Shown here: positions 1 through 8,585 of the stretch, one piece after another
Numbering within the stretch: the stretch's first letter is position 1
How the letters are laid out: each line of letters begins with the position of its first letter
Assembly: GCA_002336405.1 (NCBI GenBank)
Contig: DDEJ01000142.1
Span: 5,818 to 34,419 of the forward strand
Length of the DNA: 28,602 bases
Reading direction: 5' to 3'
From: Rhodobacteraceae bacterium UBA1957
GTDB taxonomy: Bacteria > Pseudomonadota > Alphaproteobacteria > Rhodobacterales > Rhodobacteraceae
Program-made: the position numbers and the translations under genes
The notes under the pieces: model-generated
Seen by the model: the letters and a program-made list of their open reading frames with translations, nothing else
The model's database searches: none
What the model was told of the DNA's origin: nothing

Positions 1-600
1 GCCCTGTTGATTGCTTCAGCCATTGCGCTGCCACTTGGTGCGCTTCTGGCTGTCAAAAGGTTTCGCTTTCGGCGTGTAGTGATTGCTGTGATGAACGCGT
101 TGATGGGGCTGCCGCCGGTAGTTGTCGGTTTGTGTGTTTATATTATTCTGTCGCGATCTGGTCCGTTGGGTGTGCTTGGCTTGTTATTTACCCCAAGCGC
201 CATGGTGATTGCGCAAGTGATCATTATTGTCCCTTTGGTGGCCTCGATCGCGCATCAGTCTCTGCGTGATTTATGGTCAGAATACCACGATTTGTTAATA
301 TCGATGAATACCAGCCAATGGCAGCGTATCAGCACTTTGCTTTGGGATGGACGGCGGGCACTTTTGACCGCGTCTCTGGCGGGGTTCGGCCGGGCCATCG
401 GCGAGGTTGGCGCGATTATGGTGGTAGGCGGTAATATCGATCACGTGACCAGGGTGCTGACCACAGCGATTGCGCTTGAGACCGGAAAGGGAGATTTTGG
501 ACTGGCGTTAGGGCTCGGTTTCGTTTTGATTTTCATGGCGCTTTCAGTCAATCTGGCGATACATTATTTAACCCGAACAGAAGTGGAGGGGCGCTGGTGA
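1..600 (+). CDS. tupB: Tungstate ABC transporter permease TupB (5' partial)
   Basis: Inner-membrane permease of a tungstate importer. The frame is open from base 1, so the true start lies upstream of the window; the TTG at 7 is only the first possible start codon inside it. The visible 199 residues contain several hydrophobic membrane segments. The cytoplasmic coupling loop of molybdate/tungstate-type permeases is visible as a stretch rich in A, F, G, R and E (SLAGFGRAIGEVGAIMVVGG). Assignment to tungstate rather than molybdate or sulfate rests on the adjacent TupA-type binding protein. The TGA stop overlaps the GTG start of the ATPase gene by four bases, so translation is probably coupled. 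Confidence 0.85.
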   Translation, partial: ALLIASAIALPLGALLAVKRFRFRRVVIAVMNALMGLPPVVVGLCVYIILSRSGPLGVLGLLFTPSAMVIAQVIIIVPLVASIAHQSLRDLWSEYHDLLISMNTSQWQRISTLLWDGRRALLTASLAGFGRAIGEVGAIMVVGGNIDHVTRVLTTAIALETGKGDFGLALGLGFVLIFMALSVNLAIHYLTRTEVEGRW

Positions 601-1310
601 CTTCGATGATGCCGCTCGTTGTTGAAAAAGCTCAGGTCCGTCGCCGTGGCAAGGTTTTAATTGGTCCAGTTAACTTTACGTTACGGACCCCAGGCCTCAC
701 GATTGTGATGGGACCGAATGGATCGGGAAAAACCAGTTTGCTGCGGATGCTGCACGGTGTTGTCCGTTTGGCAGATGGCACAGTGTCCTGGGCCTGCGAC
801 GAAATCAGTGCGCGGGCCAAACAGGCTTTTGTTTTCCAAAATCCGGTTATGCTCAGACGATCTGTGTGTGACAATCTTACCTATCCGCTGAGGATCCAGA
901 ATGTGCCGCGCAAAATTGCAAATGCTGAGGCTGAAAGGTGGGCGGCACGCATTGGTTTGACACAGGTTTTGACGCGATCCGCTGCAGTGCTGTCTGGCGG
1001 AGAGAAGCAAAAACTAGCGCTTGCCAGAGCGTTGATCCGTAAGCCCGAAGTACTGTTTCTGGATGAGCCCTGCGCCAGTTTGGATGGTCGGGCAACACGT
1101 GAGATAGAGACCTTGCTGCTGCAGGCCAGCGCAGACGGTACGCGGATCATCATGGCGACACATGACATGGGGCAGGCGCGGCGTTTGGGTAGTGAAGTGC
1201 TGTTCATACTGCAGGGCAAGCTGCATGAGTTCTCGCCTGCAGAAGTATTTTTTGAGAACCCAAAAACTGATGCGGCGCGGGCCTTTCTAAACGGGGATAT
1301 CATTGAATGA
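597..1310 (+). CDS. tupC: Tungstate ABC transporter ATP-binding protein TupC
   Basis: Cytoplasmic ATPase that powers tungstate uptake. The 237-residue protein has one ABC domain with every expected motif: Walker A GPNGSGKT at residues 39-46, a Q-loop glutamine at 81, the signature LSGGEKQ at 132-138, Walker B VLFLDEP with catalytic Glu157, and the switch histidine in ATHD at 189. The start is the GTG at 597, inside the tupB stop (GTGA overlap); an ATG three codons later is possible. There is no C-terminal molybdate-binding (TOBE) extension, as expected for TupC rather than ModC. Its stop overlaps the tupA start by four bases. Confidence 0.9.
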   Translation: MTSMMPLVVEKAQVRRRGKVLIGPVNFTLRTPGLTIVMGPNGSGKTSLLRMLHGVVRLADGTVSWACDEISARAKQAFVFQNPVMLRRSVCDNLTYPLRIQNVPRKIANAEAERWAARIGLTQVLTRSAAVLSGGEKQKLALARALIRKPEVLFLDEPCASLDGRATREIETLLLQASADGTRIIMATHDMGQARRLGSEVLFILQGKLHEFSPAEVFFENPKTDAARAFLNGDIIE

Positions 1311-2110
1311 TGAAACGACTGATCACCTTTTTGGGGTGCTTTGCGGCCAGCGCGACTATGGTATCGGCAGACAACATGCGGATGGCGGTGACGACGTCCT
1401 TTCACAACTCGGGTTTGTCTGACAGTTTGTTACCGGCAATTGAACAAGATATCGGGCTCAAGCTAGATTTGTTAGTGGTTGGCACGGGGCAGGCCATTCG
1501 CCTTGGAAAGGCAGGAGACGTTGATGCGATCCTTGTGCATTCGCGCAGCGCGGAAGAGGCTTTTGTTGCCGCAGGGTACGGAACTCATCGCCGCAATATA
1601 ATGTACAATGACTTTGTGTTTGTCGGCCCTAAAAGTGACCCCGCTGGGATTGCGGCAGCGCGGACTGCACAAGAAGCGCTGCGTAAGATAGCCGATGCCG
1701 AGGCGGTGTTTGTAAGCCGTGGTGATGACAGTGGCACCCACAACAGAGAACGCAGTCTTTGGGGTGCAATTGCGGCAAATCTTGACCAGAAAAATGGATG
1801 GTACCGGTCTGTCGGTGCGGGCATGGGGGCGGCATTAAACACTGCAAGCGGTATGAATGCTTATATTATGTCAGACCGGGCCAGCTGGTTAAACTTTGGC
1901 AATAAGGGCGGCCTTGCAATGCTGTATGCAGGGGATCCGGCACTGTTCAATCAATATGCCTATCTGCCGGTTAATCCGTTGTTGCACCGCCACGTGAAAA
2001 CCACTCAGGCTAAAAACCTTGAGGCGTGGCTGACCTCGTCGCGGGCGAAAGAGCTTATCAATAATTATCAGATTGATGGCGAAAAACTGTTTTTTTTCAA
2101 TGCGGAGTAG
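1307..2110 (+). CDS. tupA: Tungstate-binding periplasmic protein TupA
   Basis: Solute-binding protein that delivers tungstate to TupBC. The 267-residue product begins with a signal peptide (MMKR, a hydrophobic stretch, probable cleavage after MVSA near residue 21). Mature TupA proteins start with a TTTS-type oxyanion-binding motif; here it is VTTSFHNSGL. Further family hallmarks are GTGQAIRLG and the R-G-D-D-S-G-T-H segment around residue 140. The start overlaps the tupC stop (ATGA). It is the last gene of the tup operon and is convergent with xylR. Assignment to tungstate over molybdate follows family resemblance, not proof. Confidence 0.88.
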   Translation: MMKRLITFLGCFAASATMVSADNMRMAVTTSFHNSGLSDSLLPAIEQDIGLKLDLLVVGTGQAIRLGKAGDVDAILVHSRSAEEAFVAAGYGTHRRNIMYNDFVFVGPKSDPAGIAAARTAQEALRKIADAEAVFVSRGDDSGTHNRERSLWGAIAANLDQKNGWYRSVGAGMGAALNTASGMNAYIMSDRASWLNFGNKGGLAMLYAGDPALFNQYAYLPVNPLLHRHVKTTQAKNLEAWLTSSRAKELINNYQIDGEKLFFFNAE

Positions 2111-2116
2111 GGGGTG

Positions 2117-2141
2117 TTACAGATGGTTTTTCGATCTGTAA
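2117..2141. terminator. Stem-loop between convergent tupA and xylR
   Basis: A perfect 8-bp inverted repeat (TTACAGAT / ATCTGTAA) with a 9-nt loop lies in the 58-nt gap between the two convergent genes. It has no clean run of T on either side, so a bidirectional terminator role is inferred from position only. Confidence 0.35.
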
Positions 2142-2168
2142 ACAGGTTCTGCGATTTTGAAACGCGCG

Positions 2169-3389
2169 TTAAGCTGATTTTGGCCTGTCAACCAACCGTG
2201 TGGCAACACAGTCGCCGTCAAAGGCAGCGAGGCTAACTTTCGTGTTACTGGCAAAGATCAGCCGTCGTTCGTTCGTTTCAATTGATATCTGCGGCATATG
2301 GCTGACCCTGATACGCAGGTTTTTTTCCAAGTGCATTTTAAATTGCTCTTCCATAAGATCAAAATAAGACAGACCGGGTCCGGCGATGGTTACAGGCATT
2401 GGCCCGTGGATGGTCATAAGGCGCGATAACCCCATGGCCAATACATCTGCGGCTTGTCGAAAAGCGAACCGGATCATCTGATCCCCTTGTCTGGCCTTGG
2501 ACGCCAGCTGGTCCATTTGATCCTTGGGAATGAATTTTGCTGGAATATGGTCAGCGGGCGCATCAAATGCGCTGCGTAGAATGCCGTAAAACCCCGAATA
2601 GGCTTCGATACACCCCTGCACACCGCATCTGCACAGCGGCCCATCGGGCATGTGAAGCATATGCCCGAAAGGCGGTGCTTGATAGGTGGTTTGTCCGTTT
2701 CTGTCACGGCTTGCGATGCCAAGGCCAATGCTGTCTCCAAGCGATAGAACTGCGTGATGGCGCGCGAACCTGCCCGCTTCTTCCAGTTTTGCGTGAGCCG
2801 AAAAGCAAGTCTCGTTATTGACAGTAACTTTTCCTGCCCAATCGGGTCGCAAAAGCGCTTGGAAATCAATTTGGCTGTCGCCAAATACCGGCGACCACAT
2901 CAATTTCGTCCCGCCACCGCCAACCAAACCTTTGGTGGCGATAGAAATATGGGCAATATCGTGGGGGGCCAATCCCGAGCGTTCAGCCAAACGAAACAGA
3001 TCTCGGCGGACCTGTGTCCCAAACGCTGCAGCATCGGTTTCAGAACCGTGGCGCAGCACTTTGAACCGGTCGAGCAGGACATTGTTATAGTTGATCAGCG
3101 AATACTCCACTTCGCCTGAAATGATGTGGATAAAAGCGAGACGGGCAAATTCAGGGTTGAGCGTCAGCAGAACACGTGGCCTGCCGCGGCCTTTTGAGGG
3201 CGGCTGTTCCTGCTTGAGAAGTGCTCCCTCTTCAAACAACTCGGCCGTGATTACCGACACCGTCCCGGATGCCAGAGCAGAGACTTCGGCTATTTCAGTA
3301 TGTGAGCTGGGGCCAATGCGCCGCAAGCTCTGCAAGACCAGCGCACGATTGTGATGGCGCAACCCCTCGGTCGTATTCCTATTTCTCAT
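2169..3389 (-). CDS. xylR: ROK-family transcriptional regulator of the xylose locus (XylR)
   Basis: Predicted xylose-responsive repressor. The 406-residue protein has an N-terminal winged helix-turn-helix (roughly residues 10-70, with SSHTEIAEVSALASGTVSVI as the recognition region), then a ROK sugar-kinase-like domain. The ROK zinc signature is visible as GHM followed by CRCGVQGCIEAY. The gene is divergent from xylFHG across a 191-nt interval that holds two perfect palindromes, which is the usual place for such a repressor to act. The start is the ATG at 3389, with a weak GGAA ribosome site. It is not the AraC-type XylR of E. coli. The ligand is inferred from context, not from residues. Confidence 0.85.
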   Translation of the reverse strand: MRNRNTTEGLRHHNRALVLQSLRRIGPSSHTEIAEVSALASGTVSVITAELFEEGALLKQEQPPSKGRGRPRVLLTLNPEFARLAFIHIISGEVEYSLINYNNVLLDRFKVLRHGSETDAAAFGTQVRRDLFRLAERSGLAPHDIAHISIATKGLVGGGGTKLMWSPVFGDSQIDFQALLRPDWAGKVTVNNETCFSAHAKLEEAGRFARHHAVLSLGDSIGLGIASRDRNGQTTYQAPPFGHMLHMPDGPLCRCGVQGCIEAYSGFYGILRSAFDAPADHIPAKFIPKDQMDQLASKARQGDQMIRFAFRQAADVLAMGLSRLMTIHGPMPVTIAGPGLSYFDLMEEQFKMHLEKNLRIRVSHMPQISIETNERRLIFASNTKVSLAAFDGDCVATRLVDRPKSA

Positions 3390-3457
3390 ATTTCCAACAC
3401 ATTTTTTTCCATCTAAATAATAGATTAGACAGAATTTTTTAAGTTACCAGCCTTTTT

Positions 3458-3470
3458 TTCGAGACTCGAA
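3458..3470. promoter_or_regulatory. Candidate XylR operator upstream of xylF
   Basis: A perfect 13-bp inverted repeat, TTCGAG-A-CTCGAA, lies in the xylR-xylF divergent region immediately before a TTGACT (3471-3476). A related repeat (core TTnGA-nnn-TCnAA) occurs upstream of xylB at 13663-13675. Recurrence at both arms of the regulon suggests a shared operator; binding by the ROK regulator is inferred. Confidence 0.5.
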
Positions 3471-3543
3471 TTGACTTGGTGGTGAAATCATGTTTGTTTT
3501 TGCTCGACTGTCATGAAAATTGATAGTGCACATAATATTGGTC

Positions 3544-3557
3544 ACATTGATCAATGT
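3544..3557. promoter_or_regulatory. 14-bp perfect palindrome before xylF
   Basis: ACATTGATCAATGT is a perfect palindrome ending 23 nt before the xylF start codon. It lies just downstream of a CATAAT (3531-3536) that could be a -10 box. This position near the transcription start suits a repressor site. The partial match ATTGATC recurs upstream of xylB at 13687-13693. Confidence 0.4.
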
Positions 3558-3580
3558 TTTAAATCTTGTGGGAGGATCAC

Positions 3581-4612
3581 ATGAATAAAGTTTTAACAGC
3601 GGCTTTGGCCGCATCCGTCGCTGTGTCGGCACTGTCGACAGCGGCTTTTGCTGAGGGCAAAAAAATTGGTGTTTCTTGGTCTAATTTCCAAGAAGAGCGC
3701 TGGAAAACTGACGAAGCAGCCATGAAATCTGCAATTGAGGCAAATGGTGACAGCTATATTTCTGCCGATGCGCAATCATCTGCAGCTAAACAATTGACCG
3801 ACGTCGAAAGCCTGATTGCGCAAGGCGCTGACGCACTGGTCATTCTATCAGTGGACAGCGGGTCGGTTGGCGCCGCGGTTGATGCCGCATCTGCGGAAGG
3901 TATCCCTGTTCTGGGATATGATCGCCTGATTGAAGACAACCGCGCGTTCTACCTCACGTTTGACAATAAAGAAGTTGGCCGGGTGATCGCACGCTCGATC
4001 CAAGCCGCTGTTCCGAGCGGAAACTATGCCATCATCAAGGGTGATAAGGGCGATCCTAACGCTTTGTTTCTGCTGGAAGGTATGATGGATGTGATTGGCG
4101 CTGATGTCGAATCTGGTAAGATCAAAATCGTTGGTGAAGCCTTCACTGATGGCTGGAAGCCCGACAATGCTCAGAAGAACATGGAACAAATTCTGACCGC
4201 CAACAACAACAATGTTGATGCTGTAATGTCTGAAAATGACGGTATGGCCGGTGGGGCGATTGCTGCTTTACAAGCTCAAGGCATGAACATTCCGGTCTCT
4301 GGTCAGGATGGTGATCACGCTGCGTTGAACCGGGTTGCACGCGGTAGCCAGAATACGTCTGTTTGGAAAGATGCACGTCAGCTTGGTGCCGCCGCAGGTA
4401 ACATTGCTGCCTCATTGGCGGATGGCGTTGACATGTCGGCGATCGATGGTGCCGTAAAATGGTCCGGTGGCGCCAAAGGCGTTGAAATGGATGCAATTTT
4501 CCTTGCTCCAACCCCAATCGACAAAACCAACATCAATATTGTTATTGAGGCGGGACATATCGCCAAAGCCAAAGTCTGTGAAGGCGCAATGGCAGGCGTT
4601 AACGGCTGCTAA
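3581..4612 (+). CDS. xylF: D-xylose ABC transporter substrate-binding protein XylF
   Basis: Periplasmic binding protein for D-xylose. The 343-residue product starts at the ATG at 3581, which has a strong GGGAGG ribosome site (3570-3575); an in-frame TTG at 3566 lies upstream of that site and is rejected. A clear signal peptide (MNKVLTAALAASVAVS, cleavage after AFA at residue 24) is followed by the type I periplasmic-binding fold opening KKIGVSWSNFQEERW. Other typical segments are DALVILSVDSGSV, PVLGYDRLI and the hinge-region AVMSENDGMAGG. The sugar-binding Asn/Asp positions of the XylF family appear in NDGMAGG and SGQDGD. It is the first gene of xylFHG and is separated from xylH by a strong hairpin, which would allow it to be made in excess over the membrane parts. 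Confidence 0.93.
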   Translation: MNKVLTAALAASVAVSALSTAAFAEGKKIGVSWSNFQEERWKTDEAAMKSAIEANGDSYISADAQSSAAKQLTDVESLIAQGADALVILSVDSGSVGAAVDAASAEGIPVLGYDRLIEDNRAFYLTFDNKEVGRVIARSIQAAVPSGNYAIIKGDKGDPNALFLLEGMMDVIGADVESGKIKIVGEAFTDGWKPDNAQKNMEQILTANNNNVDAVMSENDGMAGGAIAALQAQGMNIPVSGQDGDHAALNRVARGSQNTSVWKDARQLGAAAGNIAASLADGVDMSAIDGAVKWSGGAKGVEMDAIFLAPTPIDKTNINIVIEAGHIAKAKVCEGAMAGVNGC

Positions 4613-4630
4613 TCTGCCCACTAACCAATT

Positions 4631-4667
4631 GGCGTGCCGGCAGATTTCCTTCGGCACGCCGTTTTTT
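4631..4667 (+). terminator. Rho-independent terminator or attenuator after xylF
   Basis: A perfect 9-bp GC-rich stem (GGCGTGCCG / CGGCACGCC) with a 12-nt loop is followed one base later by six T. It lies inside the xylFHG operon, 19 nt after the xylF stop, and so is likely a partial terminator that lowers xylHG expression relative to xylF. Confidence 0.85.
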
Positions 4668-4725
4668 ATTAAGTTAAAGCGACTGCGACTTAACTTTTGT
4701 GTCACTTTATAGGTTGGAGAGCGAC

Positions 4726-6048
4726 TTGACCGATATACCCACCCTGCATGGCGCTGCTAAAGTGGATAAGGAAAGCCCTTTTATCCGTTTTCTGCGTGCA
4801 ACTGAAATTGATGCCCGCCTGCTGGGTATGATTGCCGCCTTGATCCTTATTTGGGTAGGCTTTCATTTTTACGGCCACTTTGTAAATGGTTTTGGCGCTT
4901 TCTTAACGCCCCGCAACCTTTGGAATCTGTCCGTGCAGACCTCCTCTATTGGAGTGATGGCCACAGGGATGGTTTTAGTGATTGTCACCCGTCATATTGA
5001 CCTCTCAGTAGGGTCGATCCTTGGTTTTTCGGCCATGTCTATGGCGATTTTACAAGTGTGGATCCTGCCCGAGTTTTTAGGCCTTGGACACCCAATGATT
5101 TGGATCATTACCGTGGTATTTGGCCTTTTGATCGGTGCGGCGATTGGGGCGTTTCACGGCTATTTAATTGCCTATCTCAGCATCCCTGCGTTTATTGTGA
5201 CGCTCGGTGGGCTTTTGGTTTGGCGCGGAGCGGCGTTTTTATTGGCGCGCGGTGAAACTATCTCACCCGTTGATGCCACGTTTAAACATTTGGGAGGTGG
5301 CCCCTTCGGCGCAATTGGGTCGACGGGCAGCTGGATTGTTGGGCTGCTTGGGTGTACTGCGGCTGTGGCACTGATTTTTTCAGGCCGGGCACAACGCAGG
5401 CGCTTTCAGTTTCCCTTGCGGCCGGTCTGGGCCGAGGCGTTCTTGGCGTCGGTCTCCTGTGGCGGCATAATCGCCTTTGTGTTGTTGGTGAATTCATATC
5501 CTTGGCCCAAAGGCATCGTCAAACAATATGTCGCAGCCAATAATATCGAAACGCCAGTCAGCGAAATTTTTATCAGCCATGGCTTTGCAATTCCTGTTTT
5601 GATTATGATCGCAGTGGGTATCGCCATGACTTTTCTGGCAACGCGTACTCGGTTTGGACGCTATGTGTTTGCTATCGGCGGTAACCCTGAGGCTGCCGAA
5701 CTGGCCGGAATCAACACGCGCTGGGTGACGGTAAAGATATTTGCGCTGATGGGCATGCTGTGCGGCTTGTCCGCCGTTATCGCCTCGGCGCGGTTGAATT
5801 CGGCAACCAATAATCTTGGCACGCTGGATGAATTATACGTCATTGCCGCGGCCGTGATTGGCGGCACGTCATTCGCCGGCGGCATCGGTACGATTTATGG
5901 CGCCATTCTTGGGGCTCTGGTGATGCAAAGCTTGCAAACCGGAATGGTCTTGATTGGCTTTGATGCCGCTATTCAACAGATTGTGGTGGGGACCGTTCTC
6001 GTGGTCGCCGTGTGGATCGATAGTGTTTACCGGCGTCGTGCCAAATGA
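4726..6048 (+). CDS. xylH: D-xylose ABC transporter permease XylH
   Basis: Inner-membrane permease for xylose of the branched-chain-amino-acid/ribose permease type. It has about ten hydrophobic segments and the family segments [35 protein letters not shown] and [20 protein letters not shown] (the loop that contacts the ATPase). The start is uncertain. The TTG at 4726 is preceded by GGAG with a 6-nt spacer and gives 440 residues. The GTG at 4699 lacks a ribosome site and would add nine residues. No ATG is available near the conserved N terminus. The stop overlaps or abuts the xylG start region. The length (about 440) is as long as the two-part xylose permeases, with a polar insertion near the middle. 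Confidence 0.88.
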   Translation: MTDIPTLHGAAKVDKESPFIRFLRATEIDARLLGMIAALILIWVGFHFYGHFVNGFGAFLTPRNLWNLSVQTSSIGVMATGMVLVIVTRHIDLSVGSILGFSAMSMAILQVWILPEFLGLGHPMIWIITVVFGLLIGAAIGAFHGYLIAYLSIPAFIVTLGGLLVWRGAAFLLARGETISPVDATFKHLGGGPFGAIGSTGSWIVGLLGCTAAVALIFSGRAQRRRFQFPLRPVWAEAFLASVSCGGIIAFVLLVNSYPWPKGIVKQYVAANNIETPVSEIFISHGFAIPVLIMIAVGIAMTFLATRTRFGRYVFAIGGNPEAAELAGINTRWVTVKIFALMGMLCGLSAVIASARLNSATNNLGTLDELYVIAAAVIGGTSFAGGIGTIYGAILGALVMQSLQTGMVLIGFDAAIQQIVVGTVLVVAVWIDSVYRRRAK

Positions 6049-6059
6049 GGAGTGAAGAG

Positions 6060-6851
6060 ATGAGTTCTGAGACATCAGGCACACCGCTTGTCGAAATCAA
6101 AGACCTGTCTATCGCCTTTGGTGGTATCAAGGCAGTAGATCAGGCTTCTGTCGATCTGTTTCCGGGTGAAGTTGTGGCTATTCTTGGCCACAACGGTGCA
6201 GGCAAGTCGACGTTGATCAAAGTGCTATCCGGTGCTTATAAACGCGACGGAGGGCAGATTTTTGTAAATGGCGAAGAAGCCGATATCAACAACCCTCGGG
6301 ATGCAAAGCAATATGGCATCGAGACGATCTATCAGACACTTGCCGTGGCTGATAACGTGGATGCTGCGGCGAACCTCTATCTGGGGCGTGAAATTCTGAC
6401 CAGCTTTGGCACGCTGGATGATGCGGCCATGGAAGCCGAGGCGCGCAAGGTGATGGGGCGGTTGAACCCGAACTTTCAGCGTTTCAAGGAACCGGTGAGT
6501 AAATTATCTGGCGGACAGCGACAATCCGTGGCGATTGCTAGGGCAATTTTGTTCAATGCGCGGATCTTGATCATGGATGAACCCACGGCTGCGCTTGGGC
6601 CACAGGAGACTGAGCAAGTTAGCGAACTGATCCAACAGCTCAAAAAAGAGGGTATTGGTATCTTTTTGATCAGCCATGATATCCATGATGTCTTCGATCT
6701 GGCGGACCGTGTTGCGGTGATGAAAAACGGTCAGATGGTCGGCTATGCGCGCACCGAAGACGTGTCTAAAGACGAGGTGCTAGGCATGATTATCATGGGT
6801 AAATGTCCCGCTGGTGCCGTGGCGGGACCAGGGGCGATGCAAGAGGCTTAA
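6060..6851 (+). CDS. xylG: D-xylose ABC transporter ATP-binding protein XylG (single-domain form)
   Basis: Cytoplasmic ATPase for xylose import. Motifs in the 263-residue product are Walker [10 protein letters not shown] (43-51), Q-loop Gln92, signature LSGGQRQ (149-155), Walker B ILIMDEPT with Glu174, and switch His206. The chosen ATG at 6060 has AGGAG seven bases upstream; an ATG at 6045 overlapping the xylH stop lies ahead of that ribosome site. E. coli XylG is a tandem of two ABC domains (about 510 residues), whereas this protein has one and would have to act as a homodimer, as in FrcA-type transporters of alphaproteobacteria. It follows xylH directly. Confidence 0.88.
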   Translation: MSSETSGTPLVEIKDLSIAFGGIKAVDQASVDLFPGEVVAILGHNGAGKSTLIKVLSGAYKRDGGQIFVNGEEADINNPRDAKQYGIETIYQTLAVADNVDAAANLYLGREILTSFGTLDDAAMEAEARKVMGRLNPNFQRFKEPVSKLSGGQRQSVAIARAILFNARILIMDEPTAALGPQETEQVSELIQQLKKEGIGIFLISHDIHDVFDLADRVAVMKNGQMVGYARTEDVSKDEVLGMIIMGKCPAGAVAGPGAMQEA

Positions 6852-6956
6852 CGGCTGGGTCTGGCTCCGTAAGCATAGAGCGCCGGGCCGTCTCTTGCCT
6901 GGCGGCCTCTTAATAGGGTGATCAATACCGTATCTGGATAGTGCAGAGGAGTGGGC

Positions 6957-8585
6957 ATGATTGATAAAGTCTTCGCTGGGATGCTTTTAAAATCCTGTGG
7001 GCTGTATCAGATGCTTGGCCTGCAAATGAGGTGGGCTTTTACAGGTCTTACGACAATTGCCCTTGTGAGCGCTGCCGGGGCAGAGCCTTCCTCGGCCCCG
7101 GTCTTCGCTTCGGTTGATATCTCGCAGCATGTATACGACGGTGGATGGGAATATTACGTTGGCGGCGGGATGGCGGTGTTTGATTGCAATCAAGACCGGA
7201 TGCCGGATATTTTTGCCGCTGGGGGCGCCAACCCATCAGTTTTACTGCGCAATACCTCTGCACGAGCTGGTGACATTAAATTTGTCGAAAACACCCCGCC
7301 TGAGCTGATCTTGGAGCACGTGATTGGGGCTTATCCGCTTGATGTTAACAGTGATGGTTTTATGGATCTTGCCATCTTGCGGGTGGGGCGAAATCGGCTT
7401 TTGATGGGGCAGGCTGGATGTCGGTTCACTCCAACGCCGGACCCTCTTGAGAATTACGATCAGGGGTGGAGCACAGCCTTTTCGGCTACTTGGGAGGCGG
7501 GAAACACCCTGCCAACGCTGGCGTTTGGCAATTATGTAGACCGGACCGACCCCGAGGGTCCTTTTGGCACCTGTGATACAAACTTCCTGTTTCGCCCTCA
7601 GGGATCGCGCTATGTCGCACCGATTGCCCTTGAACCGGGCTATTGTCCGCTGTCGATGTTATTCACTGACTGGGGGCGCCGCGGTCAGGCTGATCTAAGG
7701 GTTAGCAATGACCGTCATTATTACTTGCACGATGGTCAAGAACAGATGTGGCAGATGGCCGATCTTCCAAGGCTATATCAACCTGAAGATGGGTGGCAAA
7801 ATCACAAGTTGTGGGGCATGGGTATCGCCAGCCGCGACATTACAGGAGATGGATTTCCAGAGGTTTATTTGACTTCGATGGGGGATCAGCGGCTGCAAAT
7901 GCTCAATAAGGATGCAGGCGGGCCGTCGTATCGTGACGCCACGTATGGTCGCGGCACCACAGCGCACCGACCCTATACCGGGGGCGACGGTCGGCCTTCG
8001 ACCGGGTGGCATGTCGGGTTTGGTGATGTGCAAAATGACGGGCTGGACGATATCTTTATTACCAAAGGCAACGTGCAGCAGATGCCAGGTAGCGCAATGG
8101 ATGATCCCAATAACCTTTTGCTGCAAGCGGCGGATGGGATGTTTTATGAGGCGGGGGAAAGTGCAGGCATTGCGTCATTGCTGCGTGGGCGTGGCGGCGC
8201 GATGGCAGATCTGAACCTTGATGGCTTGCTGGATTTGGCGGTTGTCAACCGACAGGGTCCTTTGGAACTGTATCAGAATATCACAAGGGGAGCGGGCAAC
8301 TGGCTGGCGGTTAAGCTGCGGCAAGCGGCACCCAATCGGGATGCCATTGGTGCGTGGATTGAAGTCAGGGTCGGAGACCACATGTTTGCCCGTGAACTGA
8401 CCGTTGGAGGTGGCCATGCCGGTGGGCAGATCACGGCTGAGCATTTTGGCTTGGGGCTGGCGCTGTCGGCGCAGATACGGGTGATATGGCCTGACCAAAC
8501 GGTCTCGGACTGGCAGGAGGTTGGGGCCGGAAAAGCGGTTTTTCTGACCCGGAATGCAACTGGCCTGAAGGTGAGTGTTTATTGA
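6957..8585 (+). CDS. Secreted FG-GAP/VCBS-repeat protein with ASPIC/UnbV C-terminal domain
   Basis: Predicted exported beta-propeller protein of unknown function (CRTAC1-like). The 542-residue product has a hydrophobic export signal around residues 25-42 (cleavage likely after AGA). Several Ca-binding FG-GAP loops of the DxNxDGxxD type follow: FDCNQDRMPDIF, LDVNSDGFMDLA, RDITGDGFPEVY, GDVQNDGLDDIF and ADLNLDGLLDLA. A C-terminal ASPIC/UnbV domain contains NWLAVKL, IGAWIEVRVGD and VIWPDQTVSDW. Four cysteines in the mature part could form two disulfides, and tryptophans are frequent. The ATG at 6957 has AGGAG five bases before it; a start at 7026 would give a more compact signal peptide. It lies 105 nt after xylG on the same strand, possibly in the same transcript, and overlaps the convergent peroxidase gene by seven bases. 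Confidence 0.82.
   Translation: MIDKVFAGMLLKSCGLYQMLGLQMRWAFTGLTTIALVSAAGAEPSSAPVFASVDISQHVYDGGWEYYVGGGMAVFDCNQDRMPDIFAAGGANPSVLLRNTSARAGDIKFVENTPPELILEHVIGAYPLDVNSDGFMDLAILRVGRNRLLMGQAGCRFTPTPDPLENYDQGWSTAFSATWEAGNTLPTLAFGNYVDRTDPEGPFGTCDTNFLFRPQGSRYVAPIALEPGYCPLSMLFTDWGRRGQADLRVSNDRHYYLHDGQEQMWQMADLPRLYQPEDGWQNHKLWGMGIASRDITGDGFPEVYLTSMGDQRLQMLNKDAGGPSYRDATYGRGTTAHRPYTGGDGRPSTGWHVGFGDVQNDGLDDIFITKGNVQQMPGSAMDDPNNLLLQAADGMFYEAGESAGIASLLRGRGGAMADLNLDGLLDLAVVNRQGPLELYQNITRGAGNWLAVKLRQAAPNRDAIGAWIEVRVGDHMFARELTVGGGHAGGQITAEHFGLGLALSAQIRVIWPDQTVSDWQEVGAGKAVFLTRNATGLKVSVY

Noticed and set aside
881..1405. A 174-codon open frame on the minus strand across tupC and tupA
   Set aside because: It lies opposite two clear ABC transporter genes, with no ribosome site or recognisable protein; it is a shadow frame.
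4143..4517. A 124-codon minus-strand frame inside xylF
   Set aside because: It is fully antisense to a well-conserved gene and its product is low-complexity, rich in His, Gln and Arg; no support as a gene.
6880..6910. Imperfect hairpin after xylG
   Set aside because: CGCCGGG and CCTGGCG can pair over 7 bp with one wobble, but no T-run follows; too weak to call a terminator.
7987..8126. Tandem repeats in the FG-GAP gene as a CRISPR-like or satellite array
   Set aside because: Repetition exists only at protein level (DxNxDGxxD loops); the DNA copies are divergent and irregularly spaced.
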